Source: Streptococcus australis
GTDB lineage: Bacteria > Bacillota > Bacilli > Lactobacillales > Streptococcaceae
Length of the DNA: 64,000 bases
Reading direction: 5' to 3'
Assembly (NCBI RefSeq): GCF_901543175.1
Contig: NZ_LR594040.1
Location: 930,001 to 994,000, forward strand
Part shown: positions 40,936-49,983 of the stretch, one piece after another
Position numbering within the stretch: position 1 is the first letter of the stretch
Layout of the letters: each line of letters opens with the position of its first letter
Notes under the pieces: model-generated
What the model saw: the letters and a program-made list of their open reading frames with translations, nothing else
The model's database searches: none
Told to the model about the DNA's origin: nothing
Program-made: the position numbers and the translations under genes

Positions 40936-41325
40936 ATGGGATTATTTGATAAGTATAAAAAGGAAAAGGTTATAGAAGTTGTCTCAAATATTTTAAATGC
41001 CATTCACCTGAAAAAATATGAAGACATAAAAAATTATGTTGACGAATCAGAGATTGATGATTTAAATGAATTCTTTGGTTATGTTGAAAAGACATTGGAA
41101 TTGAATGATTTTGACACGATTGATGAGTATGGTGTGGGGTGTAATTTTCATCCGCCCTATGAGTATTCTCAATTGGAAATTTATGATTATGATGACCAGA
41201 CTGGGTTTGCTGTTGATTATGATTTGACTTCAAATTCTGAATTAGTAGATATGGTGTTGCAAGTAGAGTTTCTATATACCGATAATGGCTATACAGTAAG
41301 ATTTCTTAATGTCGATTCTGATTAG
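40936..41325 (+). CDS. Conserved hypothetical protein
   Basis: A 129-aa acidic soluble protein (MGLFDKYKKEKVIEVVSNIL .. GCNFHPPYEYSQLEIYDYDD ..), AGAAAGGAGG site and ATG 40936. Helical N-terminus, beta-rich C-terminus. No motif recognised. Possibly co-transcribed with the ADP-ribosylglycohydrolase gene 30 bases upstream. Confidence 0.65.
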   Translation: MGLFDKYKKEKVIEVVSNILNAIHLKKYEDIKNYVDESEIDDLNEFFGYVEKTLELNDFDTIDEYGVGCNFHPPYEYSQLEIYDYDDQTGFAVDYDLTSNSELVDMVLQVEFLYTDNGYTVRFLNVDSD

Positions 41326-41498
41326 GAGAAGTTTAACAAGTAATATCCTTAATCCTCTATTTATACAGACATTTGAGTTTTTCTTGAATGTCTTTTTTGA
41401 GCAAGAGTAAGGTTAAACCTTTTAAAACTATCAAGTTTCTTATCTAGTTAGTGGTCCGATTTTCAAGCATTTGGATGGTGTTTACATAACTCAAGTGA

Positions 41499-41528
41499 TA
41501 TAATTAGTTACTAATAATTTTGTAACTA
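41499..41528 (+). promoter_or_regulatory. -10 box with adjacent palindrome (possible operator)
   Basis: TATAAT (41499-41504) is followed at once by TAGTTAC, 10 bases, GTAACTA (41505-41511 and 41522-41528), a perfect 7-bp inverted repeat over the expected transcription start of the lipid kinase gene. No good -35 is seen. A regulator site is plausible. Confidence 0.4.
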
Positions 41529-41545
41529 TTTAAGGAGTATTATCA

Positions 41546-42427
41546 ATGAAAAAAGCAATGTTAATTATCAACCCTACTTCTGGTGGCGAGAAGGCTTTGG
41601 ATTACAAAGAAAAGCTAGAGAATAAAGCCAAAGATTATTTTGAGCACGTGGAAACCAAAATTACTGAAAAAGCGTTAGATGCGACACATTTTGCTGAGGA
41701 GGCTTCACGTGAGAAGTACGATGCAGTGGTTGTGTTCGGTGGAGATGGGACAGTTAATGAAGTCATTTCTGGTATTGCTGAGAGAGACTACATTCCTAAG
41801 TTAGGGATTATCCCTGGCGGTACGGGTAACCTCATTACGAAACTTTTGGAAATCAATCAAGACATCGATGGCGCGATTGATGAACTCGATTTTAACTTAA
41901 CCAACAAGATTGATATCGGTAAAGCGAATGATAACTATTTTGGTTATATCTTTAGTATCGGTTCTCTGCCTGAGGCGATTCACAATGTTGAAATCGAGGA
42001 CAAGACAAAATTCGGTATTTTAGCCTATGCTGTAAATACCATGAAGTCTGTCATGACAGATCAGGTCTTTAACATTAAGGTTGAGACAGAAAATGGAAAT
42101 TATGTCGGTGAAGCTAGTCATGTTTTGGTTCTCTTGACAAATTACTTCGCTGACAAAAAAATCTTTGAAGAAGACAAAGATGGCTATGCTAATATTTTGA
42201 TTCTAAAAGATGCTTCTATATTCTCAAAATTATCCGTCATTCCTGATTTACTAAAAGGAGATGTTGTCGGCAATGATAATATTGAGTATATCAGAGCGCG
42301 TAATATTAAGATCTCTTCAGATAGTGAATTGGAGTCAGATGTTGACGGCGATAAATCGGATAACCTACCTGTAGAAATCAAAGTCCTAGCACAGAGAGTA
42401 GAAGTATTTTCAGAACCGAAAGAGTAG
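41546..42427 (+). CDS. Diacylglycerol/lipid kinase family protein
   Basis: A 293-aa protein: AMLIINPTSGG opens the DAGK catalytic domain, VVFGGDGTVNEVISG is the ATP-binding glycine-rich motif, and GIIPGGTGNL the G-G-T-x-N motif. Size and pattern fit YegS/DagK-like kinases that phosphorylate diacylglycerol or sphingoid lipids at the membrane. AAGGAG site, ATG 41546. Monocistronic, followed by an inverted repeat (AAGATAAA/TTTATCTT, 42428-42450). Confidence 0.88.
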   Translation: MKKAMLIINPTSGGEKALDYKEKLENKAKDYFEHVETKITEKALDATHFAEEASREKYDAVVVFGGDGTVNEVISGIAERDYIPKLGIIPGGTGNLITKLLEINQDIDGAIDELDFNLTNKIDIGKANDNYFGYIFSIGSLPEAIHNVEIEDKTKFGILAYAVNTMKSVMTDQVFNIKVETENGNYVGEASHVLVLLTNYFADKKIFEEDKDGYANILILKDASIFSKLSVIPDLLKGDVVGNDNIEYIRARNIKISSDSELESDVDGDKSDNLPVEIKVLAQRVEVFSEPKE

Positions 42428-42490
42428 AAGATAAAAATTAGTTTATCTTTCGCTGCGAAATCGAGTTCTATTTTAACGATAGGAGGAGTA

Positions 42491-42982
42491 ATGAATTCTC
42501 TATTTGATGAATTTCGAACAATTTGTTCTCATTTAAACCAAGTCGGAATCATACCAACTCTCATGGGGTCTTTGGGTTTTGAATACCGCTCAAATGAAGA
42601 ATGGTGGCCGTCTGACATTGACATTCATGTTCCTGGTGACCCTAGAGGTTGGGAAGCACCTGATCATCTCCGAATTTATGACTGGGACAAGATAATGAAA
42701 GTGATGAACCGCTTAGGCTATACCTTGGTAGATATTCACGAGCATGAATTCCAAAAGGATGGTCTGAGTGTTGAGTTTGGAAGTATCGATTCTTTACCTG
42801 ATTTTGCAGGGGTATCGGAATCGGATATTGAGCTGATTCATCTCGATGACATCACATTTCGTGTTCCAAACCTAGAACAGTATTTAAGTATTTACAAGGC
42901 TTCTTCCCAAGATTCCTATCGAAATAACCACAATAACAATAAGGATTTTAAAAAGATAGAGTGGCTGGAAAGACATTTGTAA
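42491..42982 (+). CDS. Nucleotidyltransferase-like protein
   Basis: A 163-aa protein with PTLMGSLGFEYRS, WWPSDIDIHVPGDPRGWEAP D, FGSIDSLPDFAG and VPNLEQYLSIYKASSQDSYR; the GS..........D-x-D pattern and C-terminal helix resemble small nucleotidyltransferase-fold proteins. AGGAGGAG site, ATG 42491. Substrate unknown. Confidence 0.65.
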   Translation: MNSLFDEFRTICSHLNQVGIIPTLMGSLGFEYRSNEEWWPSDIDIHVPGDPRGWEAPDHLRIYDWDKIMKVMNRLGYTLVDIHEHEFQKDGLSVEFGSIDSLPDFAGVSESDIELIHLDDITFRVPNLEQYLSIYKASSQDSYRNNHNNNKDFKKIEWLERHL

Positions 42983-42994
42983 ATCATCAATCAG

Positions 42995-43030
42995 AAAGTA
43001 GTAGGTATTAAGACTTACTGCTTTTTATTT
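42995..43030 (+). terminator. Rho-independent terminator
   Basis: AAAGTAGTAGG .. CTTACTGCTTT (two G-T pairs) followed by TTATTTTG, 12 bases after the stop of 42491. Confidence 0.6.
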
Positions 43031-43064
43031 TGTAAAACAATCCACTCGAAACTACGGACAAGTC

Positions 43065-43093
43065 TTGAAAATAAAATTTTAAAGTAGTATACT
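43065..43093 (+). promoter_or_regulatory. Sigma-A promoter of the neopullulanase gene
   Basis: TTGAAA (43065-43070), 17-base spacer, TATACT (43088-43093). The transcription start would fall near 43100, in or just before the cre-like site. Confidence 0.75.
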
Positions 43094-43106
43094 AGAATCA
43101 CGATTA

Positions 43107-43120
43107 TGAAAACGTTTGCG
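43107..43120 (+). promoter_or_regulatory. cre-like catabolite repression site
   Basis: TGAAAACGTTTGCG matches the CcpA operator consensus TGWNANCGNTNWCA at all but two degenerate positions. It lies just downstream of the -10, where CcpA binding would repress a starch-degrading enzyme when glucose is present. Confidence 0.6.
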
Positions 43121-43156
43121 TTTTAAATGAATCAAAGTAAATTAGGAGCCAGCACA

Positions 43157-44914
43157 ATGGAATTAACAGCCATTTACCACAGACCAGAGTCGGAGTACGC
43201 TTATCTTTATAAAGACAAGACAATGCACATTCGTATCCGGACCAAGAAAGATGATATTGAAAGCATCAACTTACATTATGGAGATCCTTTTATTTTTATA
43301 GAGGACCGTTATGAAGCAATCAAGGAGATGACCAAAATTACCTCCGATGCTTTGTTTGATTACTGGCAAGTGGATGTTACGGTGGGCTATGCACGACTCC
43401 AGTATCTCTTTGAACTCAGGGATAAGCAAGGTCAAAAAATCTTATATGGCGATAAGGGTTGTGTTGAAAATACGCTAGAAAACCTCCATTACGAAGGAAA
43501 TGGTTTTAAAATTCCTTACATTCATGAAATTGATGCTTGCCATGTTCCTGACTGGGTGGCTGAGACGGTATGGTATCAGATTTTCCCAGAACGTTTTGCC
43601 AACGGCAATCCTGAGATTTCTCCAGAAGGTTCGCTAGCTTGGGATTCCTCTATCAAACCAAAGACGAGCGATTTCTTTGGTGGTGATTTACAAGGTATTA
43701 TTGACCATCTGGATTACTTGCAAGACCTGGGTATTACAGGACTTTATCTCTGTCCGATTTTTGAATCTCCAAGCAATCACAAGTACAATACGACGGATTA
43801 TTTCGAAATTGACCGTCATTTTGGAGACAAGAAAACCTTCCGTAAACTGGTTGACCAGGCCCATCAGAGAGGCATGAAGATCATGCTGGATGCCGTTTTC
43901 AACCATATCGGAGACCAGTCGCCACAGTGGCAGGATGTCCTCAAACACGGTGAAAATTCTGTTTATAAAGACTGGTTCCATGTTCAAGAGTTCCCAGTGA
44001 CAAAGGATAAGCTTGCAAATCCAAGAAAGCTCCCTTACCATACCTTTGCCTTTGAGAGCTATATGCCCAAGCTCAATACGGCAAATCCTCAAGTTAGAGA
44101 CTATTTGCTAAGAGTCGCGACTTACTGGATTGAAGAGTTTGATATCGATGCTTGGCGCTTGGATGTGGCCAATGAAGTCGACCACCAATTTTGGCGAGAT
44201 TTCCGGAAGGCTGTCCTAGCTAAAAAGCCTGACCTTTATATTCTTGGAGAAGTCTGGCACACGTCTCAGCCTTGGTTAAATGGCGATGAATTCCACGCGG
44301 TCATGAACTATCCTCTCTCTGACAGTATCAAGGATTATTTCTTGCGTGGGGTTAAGAAACCTCATCAATTTATCGATGAAATCAATAGCCAGTCTATGTA
44401 TTACAGACAGCAGATTTCGGAAGTGATGTTTAATCTTCTGGATTCTCACGATACGGAGCGTATTTTGGCTACTGCCAAGGGAGATGTCCAACTTGTTAAG
44501 TCTGCCCTTGCTTGCCTCTTTCTACAAAGGGGGACGCCGTGTTTTTACTATGGAACCGAGTTAGAATTAGACGGAGGTCCAGATCCAGATTGTCGTCGTG
44601 TTATGCCTTGGGAACGTGTTTCCGACAGTAATGAGATGCTTCATTTCATGAAGAAATTGATTCAGCTTCGCAAGGATGTTTCAGATATTATTCAGTATGG
44701 AAAATTTATTCTCAAAGAAATCAAGCCAGATGTAGTGTCCCTAGCATGGGATTATGATGGACACAGAGTCCAAGTTATTTTTAACCAATCAAGTGAAAAC
44801 TATCTTGTAGATCGTGATTCTGTAGCGCTAGCAAGTCATTGCCAAGAATTGGAAAATCAGCTTGTGATTTCTCCAAAAGGGTTTGTGGTCTATCGAGAAA
44901 AGTCTCGGGATTAG
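43157..44914 (+). CDS. nplT: GH13 alpha-glycosidase (neopullulanase/cyclomaltodextrinase type)
   Basis: A 585-aa cytoplasmic enzyme. I chose ATG 43157 (MELTAIYHRPESEYAYLYKD) because AGGAG lies 9 bases before it; an in-frame ATG at 43127 has no site. Residues 1-120 are a CBM34-like N-terminal domain; the GH13 barrel follows, with DAVFNHIG, nucleophile Asp336 in RLDVAN, acid/base Glu365 in LGEVWH and Asp432 in LDSHDTER. No signal peptide, so it acts on imported maltodextrins, hydrolysing alpha-1,4 or cyclic dextrin bonds. Regulated by the promoter and cre-like site above. The exact specificity (pullulan, cyclodextrin) cannot be told. Confidence 0.9.
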   Translation: MELTAIYHRPESEYAYLYKDKTMHIRIRTKKDDIESINLHYGDPFIFIEDRYEAIKEMTKITSDALFDYWQVDVTVGYARLQYLFELRDKQGQKILYGDKGCVENTLENLHYEGNGFKIPYIHEIDACHVPDWVAETVWYQIFPERFANGNPEISPEGSLAWDSSIKPKTSDFFGGDLQGIIDHLDYLQDLGITGLYLCPIFESPSNHKYNTTDYFEIDRHFGDKKTFRKLVDQAHQRGMKIMLDAVFNHIGDQSPQWQDVLKHGENSVYKDWFHVQEFPVTKDKLANPRKLPYHTFAFESYMPKLNTANPQVRDYLLRVATYWIEEFDIDAWRLDVANEVDHQFWRDFRKAVLAKKPDLYILGEVWHTSQPWLNGDEFHAVMNYPLSDSIKDYFLRGVKKPHQFIDEINSQSMYYRQQISEVMFNLLDSHDTERILATAKGDVQLVKSALACLFLQRGTPCFYYGTELELDGGPDPDCRRVMPWERVSDSNEMLHFMKKLIQLRKDVSDIIQYGKFILKEIKPDVVSLAWDYDGHRVQVIFNQSSENYLVDRDSVALASHCQELENQLVISPKGFVVYREKSRD

Positions 44915-44942
44915 TTTGGTGTCTGAATAAGAGGGATTCTTA

Positions 44943-45026
44943 TGTCAAAAGTAGTTAAGGATAACTGGTTTGAAGTGAAAGGGTTAAGGTTTTCTGTATA
45001 TACTTTATATGATTTATTGACTTAAT
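44943..45026 (+). other. Truncated short frame, probable gene remnant
   Basis: MSKVVKDNWFEVKGLRFSVY TLYDLLT, 27 codons with an AGAGGG site. It ends where the minus-strand NTPase cluster begins, so it may be the 5' stub of a backbone gene cut by that insertion. Function unknown. Confidence 0.35.
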
Positions 45027-45033
45027 AAATTAC

Positions 45034-46605
45034 TTACATGTTTGAAGGTAGTTCATTTTTAGTTTCTAATTCTGCTATTAGCTGCTCTATTTTATTTTTA
45101 CTGTTTTTAGCAGAAAGTTTTCTTTTATTCAGAATATCTATATATATTTCTTTGTTGTTTATTGAGTTTTTTATACTCAGTAAGTCTCTTACTTTATATT
45201 GGTTGATAACTTTCTCTTTAATATCATCAATGTTAGAATGCTGATTAATGTATTCTGCTAATTTCTTCTGTTTATCGTTTCTATTATCAGGTTTTCTATT
45301 TGGTCTTCGAACTAGAGATTTCATCTCACCAATTTCTAAAGTTTTGATATTAATTTTATTGGTAAATGAATCTTTGTAGTTTTCTATTAGTTCTTCAAAG
45401 GTTGGTAAAGAAATGGAAGATTTATTCAGTTGTTCGGTGATAAAATCTTTATCTAAAGTGTTAAGTATTTCTTTATAATGTTTTCTAGAAATCTTACTTT
45501 GAACATTAGTTAGTTCTTGCCATAAAATGGTAGGGTTGAAAAGATTAAATGGGATCTTTTTATCCTCGTGATTCATGTAGGTCCGGATTATAGATCTGAA
45601 AGAATTAATATTAGAGGTAATGTACAAGTTATTTGATTCATGTGAGTAAATTTCGATATTGCTGAAAATATTAGAATCTATATAATTTAATAATTTTATT
45701 ATAGTCTTTTTTGCATCAAGAGTGTTTAGTTTATCATAAATATTTTCATAGCTATCGATTTGTTTATCTTCAAAAATGGATAAAATAGCTAATAAAGTTG
45801 AAGAATTTAATGAAATCTTTTCCTTCTCCCACAAAGTCTTGTAAAATTCCTTTTGCTCCGATCTAACTTTTTGGAAATCAGAGGGATCAAACATTATTAT
45901 TGGTATTTTATTATTTATTTTTTTACTAATTAAATATAATAATTCCTTTTCTAGAGTCTGTTTATCTGCTTCCTTGGAAATATTCTGTATTTTTTCAAGA
46001 AGAGTATTAACACTGACGTCTAAATTAAGAATATTAACACTGTCGTCTAAATTAAAAGTATTAACAATGACGTCTAAATTTATTTTTTTATCTAGAATTA
46101 ATAGTAGTAATTTTACATCATCATTTATATTATCGCTTATTTGACTCTCTAAAACATAGCTCTTCATTTTGGTGAAGAGATGATCTTCTTGTGGATTTAC
46201 CAATTTATTATAAAGTATTCTAGATATGCTATTTATATTTAGTGTAATTTTTTGGGGGTCATTTACATCTTGAAGGAAGATTATTTTTTTAAAGTAATCT
46301 TCTATACCTTTAATAATATTTTCATTGTTATCAGCAAATGCTTTATTAAAATAATCATAAATTGCTTCATTAAAAAAATTATCAACAGAAAAGTGATGAT
46401 CGGATAATTTTAAGAATATTTCATAAATTTTATCCTGTTTAAGAACTTTTATTTTCTTTAATTCCTCCCTATCCTTTAATAATACAGACATAAAAAATTT
46501 TTTTTCATCTTCACGAAGACCATCTGGGGATTGTCTAACTAAGTAATCTGTATATGTTTCATTAATAAGATTATTTTTTATCAAAAATTTTGCAATCTCA
46601 CTCAT
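45034..46605 (-). CDS. C-terminal part or partner of a YobI/KAP-type P-loop NTPase
   Basis: A 523-aa, AT-rich, highly charged helical protein (MSEIAKFLIKNNLINETYTD YLVRQSPDGLREDEKKFFMS VL ..) overlapping the preceding frame by 8 bases (GATGAGTGA). In YobI-like NTPases similar sequence forms the C-terminal half of one long protein, so this may be a natural second subunit or half of a split gene. It contains three near-repeats of a short V-N-x-x-x-L-D segment around residues 185-205. No catalytic motif is visible. Lower GC than the flanks suggests transfer. Confidence 0.55.
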   Translation of the reverse strand: MSEIAKFLIKNNLINETYTDYLVRQSPDGLREDEKKFFMSVLLKDREELKKIKVLKQDKIYEIFLKLSDHHFSVDNFFNEAIYDYFNKAFADNNENIIKGIEDYFKKIIFLQDVNDPQKITLNINSISRILYNKLVNPQEDHLFTKMKSYVLESQISDNINDDVKLLLLILDKKINLDVIVNTFNLDDSVNILNLDVSVNTLLEKIQNISKEADKQTLEKELLYLISKKINNKIPIIMFDPSDFQKVRSEQKEFYKTLWEKEKISLNSSTLLAILSIFEDKQIDSYENIYDKLNTLDAKKTIIKLLNYIDSNIFSNIEIYSHESNNLYITSNINSFRSIIRTYMNHEDKKIPFNLFNPTILWQELTNVQSKISRKHYKEILNTLDKDFITEQLNKSSISLPTFEELIENYKDSFTNKINIKTLEIGEMKSLVRRPNRKPDNRNDKQKKLAEYINQHSNIDDIKEKVINQYKVRDLLSIKNSINNKEIYIDILNKRKLSAKNSKNKIEQLIAELETKNELPSNM

Positions 46606-47350
46606 CGTTATCCTCCAATGAATTTTTTATTTGAGTGTACAAGTCTCCTTTAGATTTAACTAGGTCATTAAAATCACTGGAGTTTAGTGTTTTATATATT
46701 ATCAGTGCAAGTAGTTGTTTGTAATCTATTTTTTTAATATTATTTTTATGAATTTTTTTGTAAATTTTAAATTCATTTACTATATTTTTAAGAACTCTAA
46801 GGTCATCAATAAATATGGAAATTTGATATAAAAAAGTCTCGAATTCATTTTTATCTGTATTTTCTATGTCTCCTAGCAACCTTGATTTTAGATAATCAAA
46901 TGAATTTGTATTGTTTATAATAGGGATGATTGGAATAATTACATCAAAAAATTTTGTTTTCTCTGTTGCTGAAATATTTTTACTGTTATTTGTAGGATCA
47001 ACATTTTTTTCAGAAAATACTTCATCACTTATTACATAGAAAAACATCAATTTCTTATCGTTTGAAGAATTCCTTCTTTGGTTTACCATTAAGTTAATTT
47101 CTCTTAATTTTTCGAATATTGAATGGTCGTTAAATCTATCTAAGTCTTCAAAAATTACAAAATCTGCATCAGATTCATCAAAAAGATAAATAACATCAGA
47201 TAGAAAATTATCAAAATATGAGACTGTAGAAAAGTCTCTATTTTCCATGTTTACGTTAATTCCCATGGTATTTATTGTCAGTTTTGACCAATTTCCTTTA
47301 TATATTATTTTCTTAATTGTATTTGATAAAAGGTAATATAAGATAATCAT
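46598..47350 (-). CDS. Middle part of the YobI/KAP NTPase (TM2 and Walker B)
   Basis: A 250-aa frame beginning within a transmembrane helix (MIILYYLLSNTIKK) and containing DADFVIFEDLDRFND, a KAP-type Walker B, then KLMFFYVISDEVF and a lid-like helical part. It lacks Walker A, which is encoded in the preceding frame (47482-47976). The frame extends upstream past the ATG at 47350 through a first hydrophobic helix, showing that the two were one gene. KAP NTPases have two membrane helices inserted between Walker A and B, exactly as here. Confidence 0.65.
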   Translation of the reverse strand: MIILYYLLSNTIKKIIYKGNWSKLTINTMGINVNMENRDFSTVSYFDNFLSDVIYLFDESDADFVIFEDLDRFNDHSIFEKLREINLMVNQRRNSSNDKKLMFFYVISDEVFSEKNVDPTNNSKNISATEKTKFFDVIIPIIPIINNTNSFDYLKSRLLGDIENTDKNEFETFLYQISIFIDDLRVLKNIVNEFKIYKKIHKNNIKKIDYKQLLALIIYKTLNSSDFNDLVKSKGDLYTQIKNSLEDNDE

Positions 47351-47481
47351 AGCTATGACAGATATAAAGATGAGAATGTAATCATTAGATTCAAGATTAG
47401 GTGGGAAATTTTTAATGCCATATGTAATTTTTTCAGTTATAACTGGTAATAAAAATTTATAATAAAGGATTAAATAAATAA

Positions 47482-47976
47482 TTAATAATAAATAAAAGAA
47501 AATTTTATAATTTTTGATATTTTTTTAGTCAAAAAGTTTGCTTTTGGTATTTTATTTGGTTTGATTTGATTTACTAATTGGTTGACAATTTTCATCTCTA
47601 AAATGTTATCTATCTGACTATTTATTGCTTTATCATCTTGGGAAGTAGGAATAGTATTTCCTGCTAAACTATCAAAATGTGCTAATGAGATATAAATACT
47701 TGTTTTACTCTTTAATTCATTAAAATAACTATGAATTATTGAGCTTTTTCCAGTTCCATATCCACCAGTTACCCCAACATTTTTTATAAGCTTATCTTGA
47801 GTTACATTATTCAATACATCTTTATAAATTTTATAGTAATTTGTTTCAAATTCATCAGAAGCAATTTGAGTGTAGTCTATTGGAGCTAGACTTTCAAGTT
47901 TTACATTCGAATTCTCGTTAGAAGATTTATTTATATGTAATAGAGAAGCTAAACTATTGAGCAAATGATTTTCCAT
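47482..47976 (-). CDS. N-terminal part of the YobI/KAP NTPase (Walker A)
   Basis: A 164-aa frame starting MENHLLNSLASLLHINKSS, with LESLAPIDYTQIASDEFETN Y and the P-loop GVTGGYGTGKSSI. It ends prematurely (SKIIKFSFIYY) at a run of four T near 47497; one extra T would keep the frame open into the hydrophobic helix and Walker B of the next frame. YobI/KAP NTPases are membrane-associated and some are linked to phage exclusion or death in host defence. This copy seems frameshifted, though slippage or phase variation is possible. Confidence 0.65.
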   Translation of the reverse strand: MENHLLNSLASLLHINKSSNENSNVKLESLAPIDYTQIASDEFETNYYKIYKDVLNNVTQDKLIKNVGVTGGYGTGKSSIIHSYFNELKSKTSIYISLAHFDSLAGNTIPTSQDDKAINSQIDNILEMKIVNQLVNQIKPNKIPKANFLTKKISKIIKFSFIYY

Positions 47977-48009
47977 TTATGTTGTCCTTAACTAATATTC
48001 TTATAGTTA

Positions 48010-48018
48010 ATTATATCA
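48010..48018 (-). promoter_or_regulatory. Extended -10 promoter of the NTPase cluster
   Basis: On the minus strand TGATATAAT, a perfect extended -10, 35 bases before the ATG at 47976. The rest of 47977-48327 is AT-rich with no gene that I can see. Confidence 0.5.
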
Positions 48019-48327
48019 TATTGTAAGTTGCTAAAGATACCTAAATTAAAGTTTATAATAATGATTTTAAATCAAAGATAATCAACAGTTTAATGCTTAT
48101 GATTATTCTATAAACGGTATATAATTAGGTGAAAAGTGGATTTAAATCCATAAGTTCCTAAAACATGAAGATGACAATAGATTGTCGAACTAGTTTCGTT
48201 GAGAATTGTGTCTGTTTAATAAAATTAATTTATAGTTCTGAAATAATGTTAATATTAAAGCAGTTTCAATTCAAACTTGATTTTTTCTGTTTTCTATTAT
48301 TTCTTGATATCATTTTTTGATATTCAC

Positions 48328-48360
48328 GCCTGTCTTACAAAAATGTAAGATAGGCTTTTT
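48328..48360 (+). terminator. Strong hairpin terminator without an upstream gene
   Basis: GCCTGTCTTACA, AAAA, TGTAAGATAGGC, TTTTT. No plus-strand gene lies in the preceding 3.3 kb, so it is probably the old terminator of a gene displaced by the minus-strand cluster. The motif AAATGTAAGATAGG is repeated directly after it. Confidence 0.7.
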
Positions 48361-48398
48361 AAATGTAAGATAGGTGTACGATTATGCGTGGAAATATA

Positions 48399-48407
48399 TG
48401 CTATACT
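48399..48407 (+). promoter_or_regulatory. Extended -10 promoter of the TraX-family gene
   Basis: TGCTATACT, 31 bases before the start at 48438. No clear -35. Confidence 0.45.
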
Positions 48408-48437
48408 CTATGTAGATCAAAAAGAAAGAGGTTTATT

Positions 48438-49175
48438 ATGAAAAAATGGAATGCAACGCAGTTGAAGTATCTGATGGCGGCAGTAATGGTTCTAGACCAT
48501 ATCCCTCATATCACAGGGATTGTTTCTCCTCTGTGGGAAGGTATTTTCCACGCTATGACACGTTGCGTGGGAGTTTGGTTTGCGTATATGGCTATGGAAG
48601 GTTTTATCCATACTCGAAATCTGAAAGACTATCTCATCCGCCTCTGGAGTTGGGCGCTTATCATGTTCGCAGGCAATAGCCTCCTCAATACCCTATTTGC
48701 ATCTAAAGGAGTAATGGTCACTAATAACATTTTTCTGACTTTGGCTATCGGTGTCACCATGCTTTGGATTGGTTTTCCTCGAAAAGAGTTGGATCAAAAA
48801 GAGAAGTTGTGGCGTTGGATTGGAGTTGCTGGGCTTTTGATTTTCGGTTGTCTTTTTACTGAGGGTGGTATCACCATGCTACCATTTCTCTTGATTAGTT
48901 ACTCTTGTCGAAATCGCAAGGGATTGCGAAATCTCCTCTATACTCTACTTTGGGCTTTCCTGTTAGTGACTTCTATCCATACCTATGATACTTGGTACCA
49001 AACCTTGGAAATGATGCTTTACAATTCTGACTGGCTCTTTATCACCGTATTTCCTTTTATGGCACTTTATAATGGACAGCGAGGACAAGAAACCAGTTGG
49101 AGTAAATATTTCTTTTATATTTTCTACCCAGCTCATCTATGGATCATAACCTTGATTGCTTATTTGGTTAAGTAG
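48438..49175 (+). CDS. TraX-family membrane protein
   Basis: A 245-aa protein starting MKKWNATQLKYLMAAVMVLD HIP at ATG 48438 (GAAAGAGG site); an in-frame ATG at 48384 is upstream of the likely promoter start region and is rejected. It has about eight hydrophobic helices. The opening and LDHI.., R..FPIFA-like TRCVGVWFAYMAMEG fit the TraX family, named for the F-pilin acetylase, widespread in streptococci with unknown role. Cytoplasmic membrane. Confidence 0.8.
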   Translation: MKKWNATQLKYLMAAVMVLDHIPHITGIVSPLWEGIFHAMTRCVGVWFAYMAMEGFIHTRNLKDYLIRLWSWALIMFAGNSLLNTLFASKGVMVTNNIFLTLAIGVTMLWIGFPRKELDQKEKLWRWIGVAGLLIFGCLFTEGGITMLPFLLISYSCRNRKGLRNLLYTLLWAFLLVTSIHTYDTWYQTLEMMLYNSDWLFITVFPFMALYNGQRGQETSWSKYFFYIFYPAHLWIITLIAYLVK

Positions 49176-49189
49176 ATTCAATTTTCATT

Positions 49190-49225
49190 AGCTCCTTCTT
49201 GCTTAAAATGTGAGAGGAGCTTTTC
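49190..49225 (+). terminator. Rho-independent terminator
   Basis: AGCTCCT (49190-49196) .. AGGAGCT (49215-49221) then TTT; 15 bases after the TraX-family stop. Confidence 0.6.
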
Positions 49226-49281
49226 TGTATCTGGAATTCCTAACAAAACATGTTATAATAGTTTTAGAAAGGACGAGGTTT

Positions 49282-49983
49282 ATGGCGAGCATACTTGTAA
49301 TTGAAGATAATAATGAAATTCAGGAAATCTTAAGAACCCTTCTTGCAGAGGAACATGAGGTGATTCAAGCCTTTTCTGGCACAGAAGGTATCATGCAATT
49401 TGACAAAGGAGGCATTGATCTCGTTTTGCTAGATATCATGCTTCCTGGGAAAAATGGCGACCAAGTCTTGCAAGCCATTCGACAAACTAGTCAGACTCCG
49501 ATCATCATGCTCACTGCTTTGGGTGATAAAAAGCTTATCGGCCAATATCTCCTAGATGGTGCCAATGATTATGTAGTAAAACCTTTTGATTTGGACGAAG
49601 TCTTTGCCAGAGTCACTGTGCAATTACGCCAAAGTGGTGAACATCAGTCAGAAGATCAAAGAAATGCTGAAAATTCGGTGCAAAACATTAAAAATATCCA
49701 GTTCGATGCGGATAGTTTTGAAATAAGTAGCACAACTGAAACCATTCGCCTTGCAAAGAAAGAGTGCCAGATTCTCCAAATGTTGCTCCATCATCCTAAA
49801 AAAATCTTCACCAAGGAAGAACTCTATGAATTGATTTGGGAAGAAAGTTACCTGCCTGGAGATAATACGCTCAACACTCATCTAAGCAATCTCCGTAAAA
49901 AACTGCATCAACTGGATCCAAATCATGAGTACATTGAAACCATTTGGGGAGTTGGTGTACGATTAAAAGGAGACAAGCAATGA
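49282..49983 (+). CDS. OmpR-family response regulator
   Basis: A 233-aa regulator; ATG 49282 (MASILVIEDNNEIQEILRTL) behind GGACGAGG. Receiver domain 1-118 with Asp8-Asp9 acidic pocket (EDN), phospho-acceptor Asp51 (LLDIMLPG), Thr78 and Lys100. The C-terminal winged helix (about 140-233) has the OmpR-type ending LSNLRKKLHQLDP .. YIETIWGVGVRL. It overlaps the sensor kinase gene by 4 bases (ATGA) and faces an ABC transporter across a shared terminator. Likely controls that exporter, as in antibiotic- or peptide-sensing systems. Confidence 0.9.
   Translation: MASILVIEDNNEIQEILRTLLAEEHEVIQAFSGTEGIMQFDKGGIDLVLLDIMLPGKNGDQVLQAIRQTSQTPIIMLTALGDKKLIGQYLLDGANDYVVKPFDLDEVFARVTVQLRQSGEHQSEDQRNAENSVQNIKNIQFDADSFEISSTTETIRLAKKECQILQMLLHHPKKIFTKEELYELIWEESYLPGDNTLNTHLSNLRKKLHQLDPNHEYIETIWGVGVRLKGDKQ

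Noticed and set aside
48121..48300. Looked for a tRNA, sRNA or riboswitch in the gap right of the NTPase cluster
   Set aside because: AT-rich without conserved structure; only the hairpin at 48328 is convincing.
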